Source: Ignavibacteria bacterium
GTDB lineage: Bacteria > Bacteroidota > Ignavibacteria > Ignavibacteriales > Melioribacteraceae
Direction: 5' to 3'
Length of the DNA stretch: 13,418 bases
NCBI GenBank assembly: GCA_027347805.1
Contig: DAIEQP010000221.1
Coordinates: 1 to 13,418, forward strand
Part shown: one piece after another, positions 1 to 7,282 of the stretch
Layout of the letters: each line of letters begins with the position of its first letter
Numbering within the stretch: position 1 is the first letter of the stretch
Notes under the pieces: model-generated
Database searches by the model: none
What the model was told of the DNA's origin: nothing
Seen by the model: only the letters and a program-made list of their open reading frames with translations
Made by a program: the position numbers and the translations under genes

Positions 1-492
1 TTCGAAAAATTTGTTGATATAGCCAGAACATCTGCCGGAAGTGTTGTTGTTGAAGGTGATCATAAAGGATTTGCTTATACTTATGCAAAGTGTTGTAATC
101 CAATCCCTGGTGACCAGGTAGTTGGTTATGTTACAATTGGAGAAGGAATTAAAATCCACAAAAAAGATTGCAAGAATTTGATAAATATGGTTAAGACAAA
201 CAGTGAACGATTGGTTCCTGTAAATTGGCCTAAGACAAATGGAGACTATTTTGTTGCCGGTATAACAATGCGCGGCGATGATATGCCCGGACTATTAAAA
301 GATATTTCAAACAGCATCACAGCCTACCAAAATACAAACATTAAATCTGTAAATATTTCAACACAGGATTCTATGTTCAAAGGGACAATAACAGTTTATG
401 TTAAGGATGTAGAGCATCTGAATAAATTGATAGAAAGACTCAAAAAGAATAAAGGAATTTATACAGTTGAAAGATTTGATGCAGAAAGTTGA
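1..492 (+). CDS. RelA/SpoT-family (p)ppGpp synthetase/hydrolase, C-terminal part (5' truncated by window edge)
   Basis: This is the last 163 codons of a bifunctional or synthetase-type Rel protein, which makes and/or degrades the stringent-response alarmone (p)ppGpp. The reading frame is open from base 1, so the apparent ATG at 178 is internal. Visible parts are the conserved-cysteine (zinc-finger-like/RIS) domain and a C-terminal ACT domain. The first shows YAKCCNPIPGD at about residues 28-38 with later His53 and Cys57 (KIHKKDCKNL). The ACT domain spans about residues 84-158, with the typical RGDDMPGLLKDIS start. These C-terminal domains contact the ribosome and stalled tRNA in the family. 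The catalytic HD and synthetase domains lie outside the window, so it cannot be said whether both activities are present. The next gene starts 7 nt after the stop, so ruvX is probably co-transcribed. Confidence 0.92.
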   Translation, partial: FEKFVDIARTSAGSVVVEGDHKGFAYTYAKCCNPIPGDQVVGYVTIGEGIKIHKKDCKNLINMVKTNSERLVPVNWPKTNGDYFVAGITMRGDDMPGLLKDISNSITAYQNTNIKSVNISTQDSMFKGTITVYVKDVEHLNKLIERLKKNKGIYTVERFDAES

Positions 493-499
493 GAGTTAA

Positions 500-919
500 T
501 TGGAAGAAAAAAGAATTATAGCTATTGATTTTGGATCCAAGAGAATTGGAATCGCAATAACCGATCCTCTTAATATGTTTGCTTATCCTCTTATTACATT
601 AATCAATGATTCGAATTTTATAAATAAACTGGAAAAGATAATCGGTGATTATAACGTTGTAAAAATTATTCTGGGTCTTCCCAATAAAGAAGATGGCAGT
701 GAATCATTGACCTCAAAATCGGTTCTTAGTTTTAAAGAACAAATCGAAAAAAAAATCAATATAGAAATTCAATTGGTTGATGAACGTTATACTTCCGAAA
801 TTGCTAAACAAAGAATTATAGAATCTGTCCCTTCAAAGAAAAAAAGAAGAGACAAGAGTTTGCTGGACAAGAATGCTGCTGCTGTGATGCTGGAAGATTA
901 TTTGAGAGGTATTCACTGA
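500..919 (+). CDS. ruvX: Putative pre-16S rRNA nuclease / Holliday-junction resolvase-like YqgF (RuvX)
   Basis: A 139-residue cytosolic protein of the YqgF/RuvX family, an RNase H-fold nuclease linked to 5'-end maturation of 16S rRNA and, in older annotation, to Holliday-junction resolution. The length is normal for the family. The family motifs are all present: DFGSKRIGIA with Asp10, the GLP turn near residue 59, DERYTSE at 94-100, and a final Asp123 before NAAAVMLEDYL. The start is a TTG at 500, chosen because the conserved first strand (RIIAIDFG) begins five residues in and no ATG lies upstream in frame. The purine-rich GAGAG at 491-495 is a weak ribosome binding site. It follows the rel-type gene by 7 nt and precedes an 86-nt gap that appears to hold a new promoter. 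Confidence 0.93.
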   Translation: MEEKRIIAIDFGSKRIGIAITDPLNMFAYPLITLINDSNFINKLEKIIGDYNVVKIILGLPNKEDGSESLTSKSVLSFKEQIEKKINIEIQLVDERYTSEIAKQRIIESVPSKKKRRDKSLLDKNAAAVMLEDYLRGIH

Positions 920-943
920 AAATTTCAAAATCAGCTATTCTTT

Positions 944-972
944 TTGACATTTTTGCCATTATAAAGTATTTT
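944..972 (+). promoter_or_regulatory. Candidate promoter for the BMC shell genes
   Basis: In the 86-nt gap between ruvX and the first BMC gene there is a perfect TTGACA at 944-949 and, 17 nt later, TATTTT at 967-972 as a fair -10 element. This gap is one of the few in the left half large enough for a promoter, and a terminator lies just after the BMC pair, which fits an independent unit. If the organism uses a Bacteroidota-type sigma factor the true elements could differ (TAnnTTTG at -7). This is inference from sequence only. Confidence 0.45.
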
Positions 973-1005
973 AATAACAAATAAAATAAATCTGGGAGCA
1001 AAACT

Positions 1006-1290
1006 ATGACGCTTGATGCACTTGGAATGATCGAAACTAAAGGTTTAGTCGGTGCAATAGAAGCTGCTGATGCAATGGTTAAAGCAGCAAAAGTTGAATT
1101 ATTGGGTAAAGAAACAATTGGCGGTGGCTATGTAACAGTAATGGTTCGCGGAGATGTTGGTGCTGTAAAAGCAGCAACCGATGCCGGCGCAGCCGCTGCT
1201 CAAAGAGTTGGTGAGTTGGTTTCTGTTCATGTAATTCCTCGCCCTCATTCTGATGTTGAACTTATTCTTCCAAAAAGATCTGCTAAATAA
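1006..1290 (+). CDS. BMC-H bacterial microcompartment shell protein (PduA/CcmK/EutM-like)
   Basis: A 94-residue single-domain microcompartment shell protein. In this family six copies form a flat hexamer that tiles the protein shell around a metabolic enzyme core, and the central pore passes small metabolites. Family hallmarks are ALGMIETKGLVGAIEAADAM at the N-terminus, the pore loop ETIGGG at residues 36-41, and the DAGAAAAQRVGELVSVHVIPRPH segment before a short tail. The length is typical of a minimal BMC-H. The ATG at 1006 is supported by GGGAG at 994-998 with a 7-nt spacer. A second, related BMC gene starts 3 nt after the stop. No pentamer (BMC-P), trimer (BMC-T) or signature enzyme adjoins it, so the substrate cannot be read from direct neighbours. 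A DeoC with a tag-like extension at 9029 is the best cargo candidate in the window. Confidence 0.95.
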   Translation: MTLDALGMIETKGLVGAIEAADAMVKAAKVELLGKETIGGGYVTVMVRGDVGAVKAATDAGAAAAQRVGELVSVHVIPRPHSDVELILPKRSAK

Positions 1291-1293
1291 TTT

Positions 1294-1977
1294 ATGCAGA
1301 AAGCTTTAGGTCTGATAGAAACAAAAGGGTTGATAGGCGCTATTGAAGCCGCCGACGCAATGGTTAAAGCAGCTAATGTAAAATTAGTGAGTAAAGAATA
1401 TATCACTGCTGCTTTAGTAACCGTTAAAATAGTTGGTTAAACTGCTGCCGTTAAATCTGCAGTCGATGCAGGAGCAGCCGCAGCTCAACGGGTCGGTCAG
1501 CTTGTTTCTGTTCACGTTATTCCAAGACCTGATGATCAAATAGATGGACTGATTAGCTCTGATAGTGATGATCCTCCAAAACAGGAAGTTGTAAAAAAAG
1601 TAAAGATTGTTGCAGAAAAAACAGAACCTGTTGAGCTTCCTTCAGTTGAAATTGAACCTGAAAAGGAATTGATTGAAGAAAAACATGAACAGGGTTCATT
1701 GTTTGAACAAACTGCTCCGATTCAGAAAAAGAGAGGAAGGGCTTCCGTTCCTAAGAAAGAAGAATTGCAGGAAGAAATTGTTATTGATGAATCAAAAGAA
1801 AAAATTAATTCTGATCTTACATTAAAAGTAGTTCCGCCTGCAGAAGAATTAGCATCACTTAATGTTCATAAACTTCGTCATCTAGCTCGCGAGTTTGAGA
1901 ACTTTCCGATTAAAGGAAGGCAGATTTCCCGTGCAAACAGAGACGAATTACGTGAACATTTCGAAAAGATTCGATAG
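1294..1977 (+). pseudogene. BMC shell protein with long C-terminal extension, interrupted by an in-frame TAA at 1438-1440
   Basis: Read through the stop, this frame encodes about 227 residues plus the stop position: a BMC domain (residues 1 to about 95), an acidic Glu/Lys/Pro-rich linker, a short basic patch (KKRGRA), and a C-terminal module of about 42 residues (LASLNVHKLRHLAREF, then FPIKGRQISRANRDELREHF) that resembles SAP or Rho-N helix-extension-helix domains. The BMC part is a diverged paralogue of the gene upstream. The TAA falls after KIVG, where the paralogue has RGD, so one base change from GAA would create it. Everything downstream stays open and protein-like to 1977. A TTG at 1669 could restart translation, but the purine run before it abuts the codon, leaving no spacer. 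The pore loop is YITAAL, not TIGGGY. It could be a young pseudogene, a readthrough gene making two shell forms, or an intact gene carrying a base-calling error. Extended BMC proteins with nucleic-acid-binding-like tails are known (EutK). Confidence 0.8.
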
Positions 1978-2005
1978 ATTGCTGTTGAAATGAAAATTTG
2001 CTTTG

Positions 2006-2029
2006 ATCCCGCTTAGCGGGATTTTTTTT
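2006..2029 (+). terminator. Rho-independent terminator after the BMC pair
   Basis: A 7-bp perfect stem, ATCCCGC (2006-2012) with GCGGGAT (2016-2022), closes a 3-nt TTA loop and runs straight into eight T residues (2022-2029). This is a classical intrinsic terminator. It lies 28 nt after the end of the extended BMC frame and only 10 nt before the ybbR start, so it separates the shell genes from the ybbR-tmk-protease run. Confidence 0.9.
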
Positions 2030-2039
2030 ATATTTCGTT

Positions 2040-2951
2040 ATGAAGAAAAAAATAATCACAATCTCTTTTATCAGTTTCCTTTCAATAGTGTTGTGGGTTT
2101 TTGTGGCGCTTTCACAAGAATTTATAACTACTGTTGAAATACCAATTTCATTTTCTGAACTACCTAAAAATTATTCTGTTGGCACATCATCAACAAACCA
2201 GATATTTATTAAAATAAAAGGGAAGGGGTGGGAATTAGCTAAGTTGTTTCTTGGTAGCAGAGAAGAATTTCTTATATCAGCTCACAGAAGAATTGGTAGA
2301 TATAAAAATGAATTGAGAGATTTTTTAGATATTAATCCTTGGCTAAGTTCTAATTTCCAGGTTCTGGAAATTTCACCTGCTCAAATTGAATATGAAGTAG
2401 AAAAAGTAAATTCTAAACGGGTCAAAATTTACAGGAATTTTTCCATTGAATTTAAACAGGGATTTGCAGCAACTTCGGCTGTAAAAATAACACCTGAATT
2501 TATAGAATTATATGGCCCCAGCTCAATTTTACAAAATATTGATTCGGTTAAAACTGAATCAAAAATTTATCAGAATATAAATGAAAATTTTAGTGAACAA
2601 TTACAATTAGCTGATATTCAGGGAGTAATTTTTTCTGTTACTAAATGTAATGTAGAATTTGAAGTTCAGAAAATAGTTGATAAAAAGATTGAATCTGTTC
2701 CGGTAGAACTTAGAAATGTTCCGGAATCTAAAGATCTAACATTATTCCCGGGGAAGGTTGATATAGTTTTAAGAGGCGGAATAAATAAACTTGGCAAGAT
2801 TACAAGTGATAGTATAAAAGCATTTGTGAATTACTGGAAAGCGCTGAAATCCAATGAAGGATTCGTTGAACCGGAAATTATACTGCCAGAGTTTGTTACT
2901 TTAATTGCAGTGGAACCCAAAAAAATTGAATACATAATAAAACAATACTAA
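2040..2951 (+). CDS. YbbR-domain membrane-anchored protein (CdaR-like)
   Basis: A 303-residue protein with an N-terminal hydrophobic anchor (about residues 4-25, IITISFISFLSIVLWVFVAL) followed by a predominantly beta-strand extracytoplasmic region. The pattern of repeated strands, such as TTVEIPISFSELPKNYSV near residue 30 and IESVPVELRNVPES near residue 217, resembles YbbR domains. In Firmicutes the YbbR protein CdaR regulates the c-di-AMP synthase CdaA. No cdaA is visible here, so that role is not supported by context. The ATG at 2040 sits just after the terminator T-run and has no recognisable Shine-Dalgarno site, so translation may begin on a very short leader. The stop is 1 nt before tmk, implying co-transcription. 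The sequence is diverged from well-known members, so the family call is fairly sure and the function is not. Confidence 0.75.
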   Translation: MKKKIITISFISFLSIVLWVFVALSQEFITTVEIPISFSELPKNYSVGTSSTNQIFIKIKGKGWELAKLFLGSREEFLISAHRRIGRYKNELRDFLDINPWLSSNFQVLEISPAQIEYEVEKVNSKRVKIYRNFSIEFKQGFAATSAVKITPEFIELYGPSSILQNIDSVKTESKIYQNINENFSEQLQLADIQGVIFSVTKCNVEFEVQKIVDKKIESVPVELRNVPESKDLTLFPGKVDIVLRGGINKLGKITSDSIKAFVNYWKALKSNEGFVEPEIILPEFVTLIAVEPKKIEYIIKQY

Positions 2952-2952
2952 T

Positions 2953-3582
2953 ATGTTTATAACTTTCGAAGGATTGGATTTTTGCGGAAAATCAACTCAG
3001 GTAGAATTACTTGAAAAGTATTTGCTTGATAAGGGAGAAAATGTAAAAATTATTCGTGAACCTGGCGGTACTATCATCTCTGAAAAAATCCGTGATGTCT
3101 TGCTTGATAAAAAAAATACCGAGATGCTGATTGAAACCGAATTAATTCTTTTTGCAGCCAGCCGTGCTCAGTTGGTTGGAGAAATTATTCTACCGGCACT
3201 TTCTCAAAATGTTTTTGTACTTTCAGATAGATTTCATGATTCTTCGGTTGCTTATCAATCGTTTGGAAGAGGCATTAATTTAGAGTTTGTTGATGAACTT
3301 CAGAAATTTGTGATTGGCAAAGCTGTTCCCGATTTGACTTTTTTCATCGATATAACAATTGATGAAATGCTTAAAAGAAAAAACAGTTTCAAACAGGTTC
3401 AATTGGATAGGATTGAACGGTCAAAAATAGATTTTTACGAAAAAGTTAGAGAAGGATATTTATACTTGAGCGATAGAGAAACAAGGTTTAAAAAAATTGA
3501 TGCTTCTTTATCGATTGAAGAAATTCATAATATTATTGTAACGGAAGTTGAAAAAAATTCCGGAAGGGAATGGAATAAATGA
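2953..3582 (+). CDS. tmk: Thymidylate kinase
   Basis: A 209-residue dTMP kinase that phosphorylates dTMP to dTDP with ATP, an essential step in making dTTP. The P-loop is FEGLDFCGKST (G7 to S14). It has the usual dTMP-binding REPGGT at 35-40, the DRF/DSSVAYQ motif at 92-101, and a LID region around LDRIERSK (about 151-158). The P-loop has Phe-Cys where most enzymes have Gly-x before GKST, which still fits the Walker A pattern. The length is typical. It starts 1 nt after the ybbR stop, and its own stop overlaps the protease start by 4 nt (ATGA), so translational coupling is likely. Confidence 0.96.
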   Translation: MFITFEGLDFCGKSTQVELLEKYLLDKGENVKIIREPGGTIISEKIRDVLLDKKNTEMLIETELILFAASRAQLVGEIILPALSQNVFVLSDRFHDSSVAYQSFGRGINLEFVDELQKFVIGKAVPDLTFFIDITIDEMLKRKNSFKQVQLDRIERSKIDFYEKVREGYLYLSDRETRFKKIDASLSIEEIHNIIVTEVEKNSGREWNK

Positions 3583-5225
3583 AATATAAAATAATTTTGC
3601 TTTTTACACTTACACTTTTATGCTCGGGATTTATTACCCGTGATAATGATTTGTATTTTGAAATAAGTAAAGGGATAGAACTTTTCGGAAAAGTATACAA
3701 AGAAGTTGCAGTGAATTATGTTGATGAACTAAACCCGCAGGAATTTATGCTCGCTGGCATAGAAGGAATGCTTAGTTCCCTTGATCCTTACTCAACTTTT
3801 ATAGATACTTATCAACAGAAAGACATTGATATCATCACAAAAGGAAAATATGGCGGAATCGGTGCTTCTGTTGGAATTAGAAATGGTGAAGTTACAATTG
3901 TTGATTTGATGGAGGGGTTTTCTGCCCAGCGCCAGGGAGTTCGTATCGGAGATGTAATAGTGAAAATAAACGATGTTAAGATTGATAAAAATAATTATGA
4001 TAATCTTGGCGAGTATTTGAAAGGGGATATTGGAACTTCTCTTACTTTAACTGTGAAAAGAGAAAACAATGATGATAACTTGCTTTTCAATCTTGTTCGC
4101 GAAGAAATAACAGTAAAGAACCTGAATTATTATGGATTTGTTCCTGAAAGCAGCAATAATGCATACTTAAAACTAAGCGGGTTTTCAAACACTGCCGGCA
4201 GCGAAGTTAAGAATGCTCTTCTCGAATTGAAGAATAAAAAAGAAATTAAATCAGTTGTGATTGATCTGAGAGGAAATCCTGGCGGGTTACTCGACGCCGC
4301 AATTGATGTTTGTGAAAAGTTTTTAAAAAAAGGACAGCTGATAGTTACAGTAAAAGGTCGAGACAGTTTAAATGTGAAATCACACTATTCAACTGAAGAA
4401 CCAATTTTAACCGATGCTAAAATTGCTGTTTTAATTGATGAAGGTACTGCATCAGCTGCTGAAATTGTAAGCGGGGCTTTACAAGATCATGATTGCGCTC
4501 TGCTTGTAGGGAATAATTCTTATGGTAAAGGACTAGTGCAGACAATTGTTGCATTGCCATATAATACTTCACTTAAACTTACTACTGCAAGGTATTATAC
4601 ACCTTCCGGTCGTTCTATTCAAAAAATTAATTATTCAGAAAAAAGTAAAGTATTCTCAAATTATTCAGTTCTGGCTAAAAAGGAATTCGAGACCGATAAA
4701 AAGAGAATAGTTTATTCAGCTGGCGGAATTGCACCTGATACAATTGTGAAAAATGAAATTAATTCCGAATTGGTCCAAAGACTTTTGGCAGAGGGAATGT
4801 TTTTCAAATTTGCAACGCATATTTATAACCAGAATCCAAAAATGAAACTTGAATCAGCCGGCTCAGAAAATCTTTTTAAAGAATTTGCGGATTATTTAAA
4901 AGCCCAAAAATTTGATTTTGTTTCAAAAACAGAAAAACTTATCGATCAGTTAAAAAATGTAATGTCTGAAGAAAAAATCGATCCCAAAATTATTGATGAA
5001 TTAAACAAAGCCAAAAACCAGATCGATTCAAATCATTCAACTGAATTGATGAAAAATAAAAATGAAATTATGGGTTTGATTTATGAAGAATTGGCTGCTA
5101 GAGTTGAAGGCAGGGAAGGAAGAATAAAAGAATCATTGAAAATTGATAAACAATTTGATATGGCATTACATTTATTGAAAAATCAAGATTCTTATATTCG
5201 AGTGATGAATCATTCTACTAAATAA
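3579..5225 (+). CDS. S41-family C-terminal processing peptidase (CtpA/Prc-like), secreted
   Basis: A 548-residue serine protease of the tail-specific/CtpA family, which cleaves envelope proteins near their C-termini. In order it has an N-terminal signal sequence or anchor (residues 4-18, hydrophobic, with a Cys15 that does not fit a good lipobox), an N-terminal helical region ending in SLDPYSTFID, a PDZ domain (about 90-165, with GGIGASVGI and VRIGDVIVKIND), and the protease core. The core shows VVIDLRGNPGGLLDAA at 226-241, catalytic Ser292 in DEGTASAAE and the general-base Lys317 in SYGKG, a normal 25-residue Ser-Lys spacing. The C-terminal 150 residues form a Lys/Glu-rich helical tail seen in many Bacteroidota-type members. 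It overlaps tmk by 4 nt. The substrate is unknown. Confidence 0.94.
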   Translation: MKYKIILLFTLTLLCSGFITRDNDLYFEISKGIELFGKVYKEVAVNYVDELNPQEFMLAGIEGMLSSLDPYSTFIDTYQQKDIDIITKGKYGGIGASVGIRNGEVTIVDLMEGFSAQRQGVRIGDVIVKINDVKIDKNNYDNLGEYLKGDIGTSLTLTVKRENNDDNLLFNLVREEITVKNLNYYGFVPESSNNAYLKLSGFSNTAGSEVKNALLELKNKKEIKSVVIDLRGNPGGLLDAAIDVCEKFLKKGQLIVTVKGRDSLNVKSHYSTEEPILTDAKIAVLIDEGTASAAEIVSGALQDHDCALLVGNNSYGKGLVQTIVALPYNTSLKLTTARYYTPSGRSIQKINYSEKSKVFSNYSVLAKKEFETDKKRIVYSAGGIAPDTIVKNEINSELVQRLLAEGMFFKFATHIYNQNPKMKLESAGSENLFKEFADYLKAQKFDFVSKTEKLIDQLKNVMSEEKIDPKIIDELNKAKNQIDSNHSTELMKNKNEIMGLIYEELAARVEGREGRIKESLKIDKQFDMALHLLKNQDSYIRVMNHSTK

Positions 5226-5261
5226 TTCTCAAAAATATTTTATAACAAATACTGGAAGGTT

Positions 5262-5552
5262 ATGGTCGTTACAAAAGTGTTGTACCATCGAAACCCGCAA
5301 TTTTCGAGATGCCCAGGTTGTAACTCAGTGGGAACACTTCACCGTTCAAGATCAAAAAATATGTTTGAACAGATTGTTCGTCGAACTACTTTTTTGAAAA
5401 CTTATAGATGTAAAGAATGCGGATGGCGCGGATTCCGGTCAACGATCATTTTAACAAAAAAATCATTCCGGTCAATTTTCATTTACTTCATTTTAATATT
5501 ACTAACAGCTTACTTGGCAAAATATCTGATATTAAATTATGGTCTTAATTAG
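5262..5552 (+). CDS. Small zinc-ribbon protein with C-terminal membrane segment, function unknown
   Basis: A 96-residue protein I do not recognise. It carries two CxxC pairs (Cys17/Cys20 in RCPGCN and Cys50/Cys53 in RCKECGW) separated by 29 residues, a typical spacing for one zinc ribbon. A basic stretch (RGFRSTIILTKKSFR) follows, then a hydrophobic helix at about residues 70-90, so the ribbon probably sits on the cytosolic face of the membrane. The ATG at 5262 has GGAAGG at 5254-5259, only 2 nt away. A GTG 15 nt further would leave too long a spacer, so the exact start is uncertain but must precede Cys17. It is separated from the protease by 36 nt and its last 8 nt overlap the convergent nuclease gene. 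Confidence 0.72.
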   Translation: MVVTKVLYHRNPQFSRCPGCNSVGTLHRSRSKNMFEQIVRRTTFLKTYRCKECGWRGFRSTIILTKKSFRSIFIYFILILLTAYLAKYLILNYGLN

Positions 5553-7218
5553 TTGAAGGATTTTTAACAAATTGGAGACTTTTATATAGTTCATCGATGT
5601 TAGAAAAATTATTTAGATAGTGAACCTTAATACTGGTTCGATTTTTAACAAGCCAGCTTAAAGAAATCTTTATCCTCTCTAAATCTTTATTTGATGATTG
5701 CCAGTTTGAATAATTTGTCATTTCGAAATAATCATTAAGCGCTTCGTCAAAAATATCTTTTTCATCAACGAAAAAATATTTAAGAAACATTTTCCCTTCT
5801 ATGAGCAAAATGTAATCGTTTTTAGGGGAGCTGTTAATTTCGATTAATACATTTGCTTTATTCATTGGTTCTGAAAGAATTGATGAGCGCAATAACTGGC
5901 TCAGTATCCGCTGAACAACATCTCTCACTTCTGCAGCTTCTTCAAATCTTTGTTTTGCACTCAACTCTTTCATTTTCTCCAGCAGTCTGTCAACTGCAGA
6001 TTGATTGTGCCCCGAGAGAAATTCATGAACCCTTGACAACTCAAGCTGATATTCTTCACTCATACTTTTATCTTCACATGGTGTGAGGCATCTTTTAATG
6101 TCACTCAAAAAACATTTCCTCCCTTTATAAAACTCTTTTAAGTTGCACTCACGAAGTTGAAATGTTTTATCGATTATATCTTTTATCTCGTTTACCGAAA
6201 CTCTGTTTGGGTAGGGACCATAATAATCATTCCCGTCAAAATTAAATTCGGAAGCTACCTCAATCGCAGGGAAATCATCGTTTGTTATTTTTATAAAATA
6301 ACTTATCGGAAATTTTTTTAATAAAGTGTTGAACTTCGGGTTATGTATTTTTATTAATTCTGCTTCCGCAAGCAGAGCTGTTAATTCTGAGTTGGTAATC
6401 TGAAAATCCAAAGAACTTGATGCCTGAACAATTTTTTTAGATTTGCGAATTGCATTACTCATAAAATGGTTACGCACTCGTTCTTTTAGTGACTTGGCTT
6501 TCCCTATATATATTATTTTCCCTTGTGAATTTTTGAAAAAATAAACTCCCGGACGGTCTGGAATTTTGCTTAGATCATCGGCTAATTTCTTCTTTATAAT
6601 TTTGAATGGCTGAGACGAAGCAAAAGATGATTGAAATGAAATTAGTTCGGAAATTGAATCAATATTATGATCTTCCCTAAGTACTTTGAACATTTTTGTG
6701 AAAACTTTTGCAGTTGCTGTTGCATCACCCAGTCCCCGATGAACATCCCGGTGTCTTATTTTTAAAAACTTTACAATGTTGCCCAACGATTTACTCGGCA
6801 GCGAAGGGAAAATTTTTCTGGCAATTTTTAGTGTGCAGATTGAAGAGTTTGTGAGCATTTCCAATTCTGATGTCAAACATTCATTCCTTAGAAATGATAT
6901 GTCGAATGAAAGATTATGAGCAACTAAAACTGAATCCCCGGCAAATTGTTTTATCTTTAAATATACCTCTTCGAAATATGGAGCATCCTGAACATCTGAA
7001 TTTGTAATGCCTGTCAAGTTTGTTATAAAATAGGGGACCTGGCGGCCAGGATTTATAAATGAAGAAAATGTATCAATGATTTTTCCTTTACGTAACTTGA
7101 CCATCCCGATTTCAATAACTTTATCTGTTCGGGAAGATGTTCCGGTTGTTTCAAAATCAAAGACGCAATATTCTGCTTCCTCAAATGGAATTTCTTCTAT
7201 TTTCTTTTCTTTTATCAT
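5545..7218 (-). CDS. DEDDh (DnaQ-like) exonuclease fused to UvrC-type GIY-YIG endonuclease half
   Basis: A fusion of a 3'-5' exonuclease of the DnaQ/DEDDh class with the N-terminal half of UvrC. Numbering from the start chosen here (557 residues), the exonuclease motifs are FDFETTG with Asp21 and Glu23, HNLSFD with Asp106, and HRGLGDATATA with His160 and Asp165. A GIY-YIG domain follows at about 218-300 (GVYFF, then YIGKAKSLKERVRNHF), then the UvrC-like CFLSDIKRCLTPCED and a UVR motif (KQRFEEAAEVRDVV) near 422-436. The RNase H-like second nuclease and helix-hairpin-helix domains of true UvrC are absent, as in Cho. Similar fusions are known in other phyla. It probably acts in DNA repair. An ATG at 7275 would add 19 residues with a hydrophobic run (FAIFLFLIKFAAP) unexpected in a cytosolic nuclease and would leave only 32 nt to the divergent ymdB, so 7218 is preferred. 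Neither start has a clear Shine-Dalgarno site. Confidence 0.88.
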   Translation of the reverse strand: MIKEKKIEEIPFEEAEYCVFDFETTGTSSRTDKVIEIGMVKLRKGKIIDTFSSFINPGRQVPYFITNLTGITNSDVQDAPYFEEVYLKIKQFAGDSVLVAHNLSFDISFLRNECLTSELEMLTNSSICTLKIARKIFPSLPSKSLGNIVKFLKIRHRDVHRGLGDATATAKVFTKMFKVLREDHNIDSISELISFQSSFASSQPFKIIKKKLADDLSKIPDRPGVYFFKNSQGKIIYIGKAKSLKERVRNHFMSNAIRKSKKIVQASSSLDFQITNSELTALLAEAELIKIHNPKFNTLLKKFPISYFIKITNDDFPAIEVASEFNFDGNDYYGPYPNRVSVNEIKDIIDKTFQLRECNLKEFYKGRKCFLSDIKRCLTPCEDKSMSEEYQLELSRVHEFLSGHNQSAVDRLLEKMKELSAKQRFEEAAEVRDVVQRILSQLLRSSILSEPMNKANVLIEINSSPKNDYILLIEGKMFLKYFFVDEKDIFDEALNDYFEMTNYSNWQSSNKDLERIKISLSWLVKNRTSIKVHYLNNFSNIDELYKSLQFVKNPSTN

Positions 7219-7282
7219 TGGTGCAGCAAATTTAATCAAAAACAAAAAGATGGCGAATTTTCTTATCCACTTCATTTTAGAT

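Noticed and set aside
178..492. A short independent ACT-domain gene starting at ATG 178
   Set aside because: The frame is open from base 1 and encodes the conserved CC domain of RelA/SpoT, so this ATG is internal.
816..1001. Minus-strand open frame over the ruvX end and intergenic region
   Set aside because: It is antisense to conserved ruvX codons, has no family resemblance and is best explained as a shadow frame.
1669..1977. A separate 102-residue gene starting at TTG 1669
   Set aside because: It is in the same frame as the interrupted BMC gene, the frame is open back to the TAA at 1438, and the purine run AAAAGGAA directly abuts the TTG with no spacer. It is better read as the 3' part of the extended BMC gene.
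7219..7275. N-terminal extension of the nuclease fusion to ATG 7275
   Set aside because: The added residues are a hydrophobic run not expected in this family, and that start would leave only 32 nt for two divergent promoters. It is kept as an alternative in the findings.
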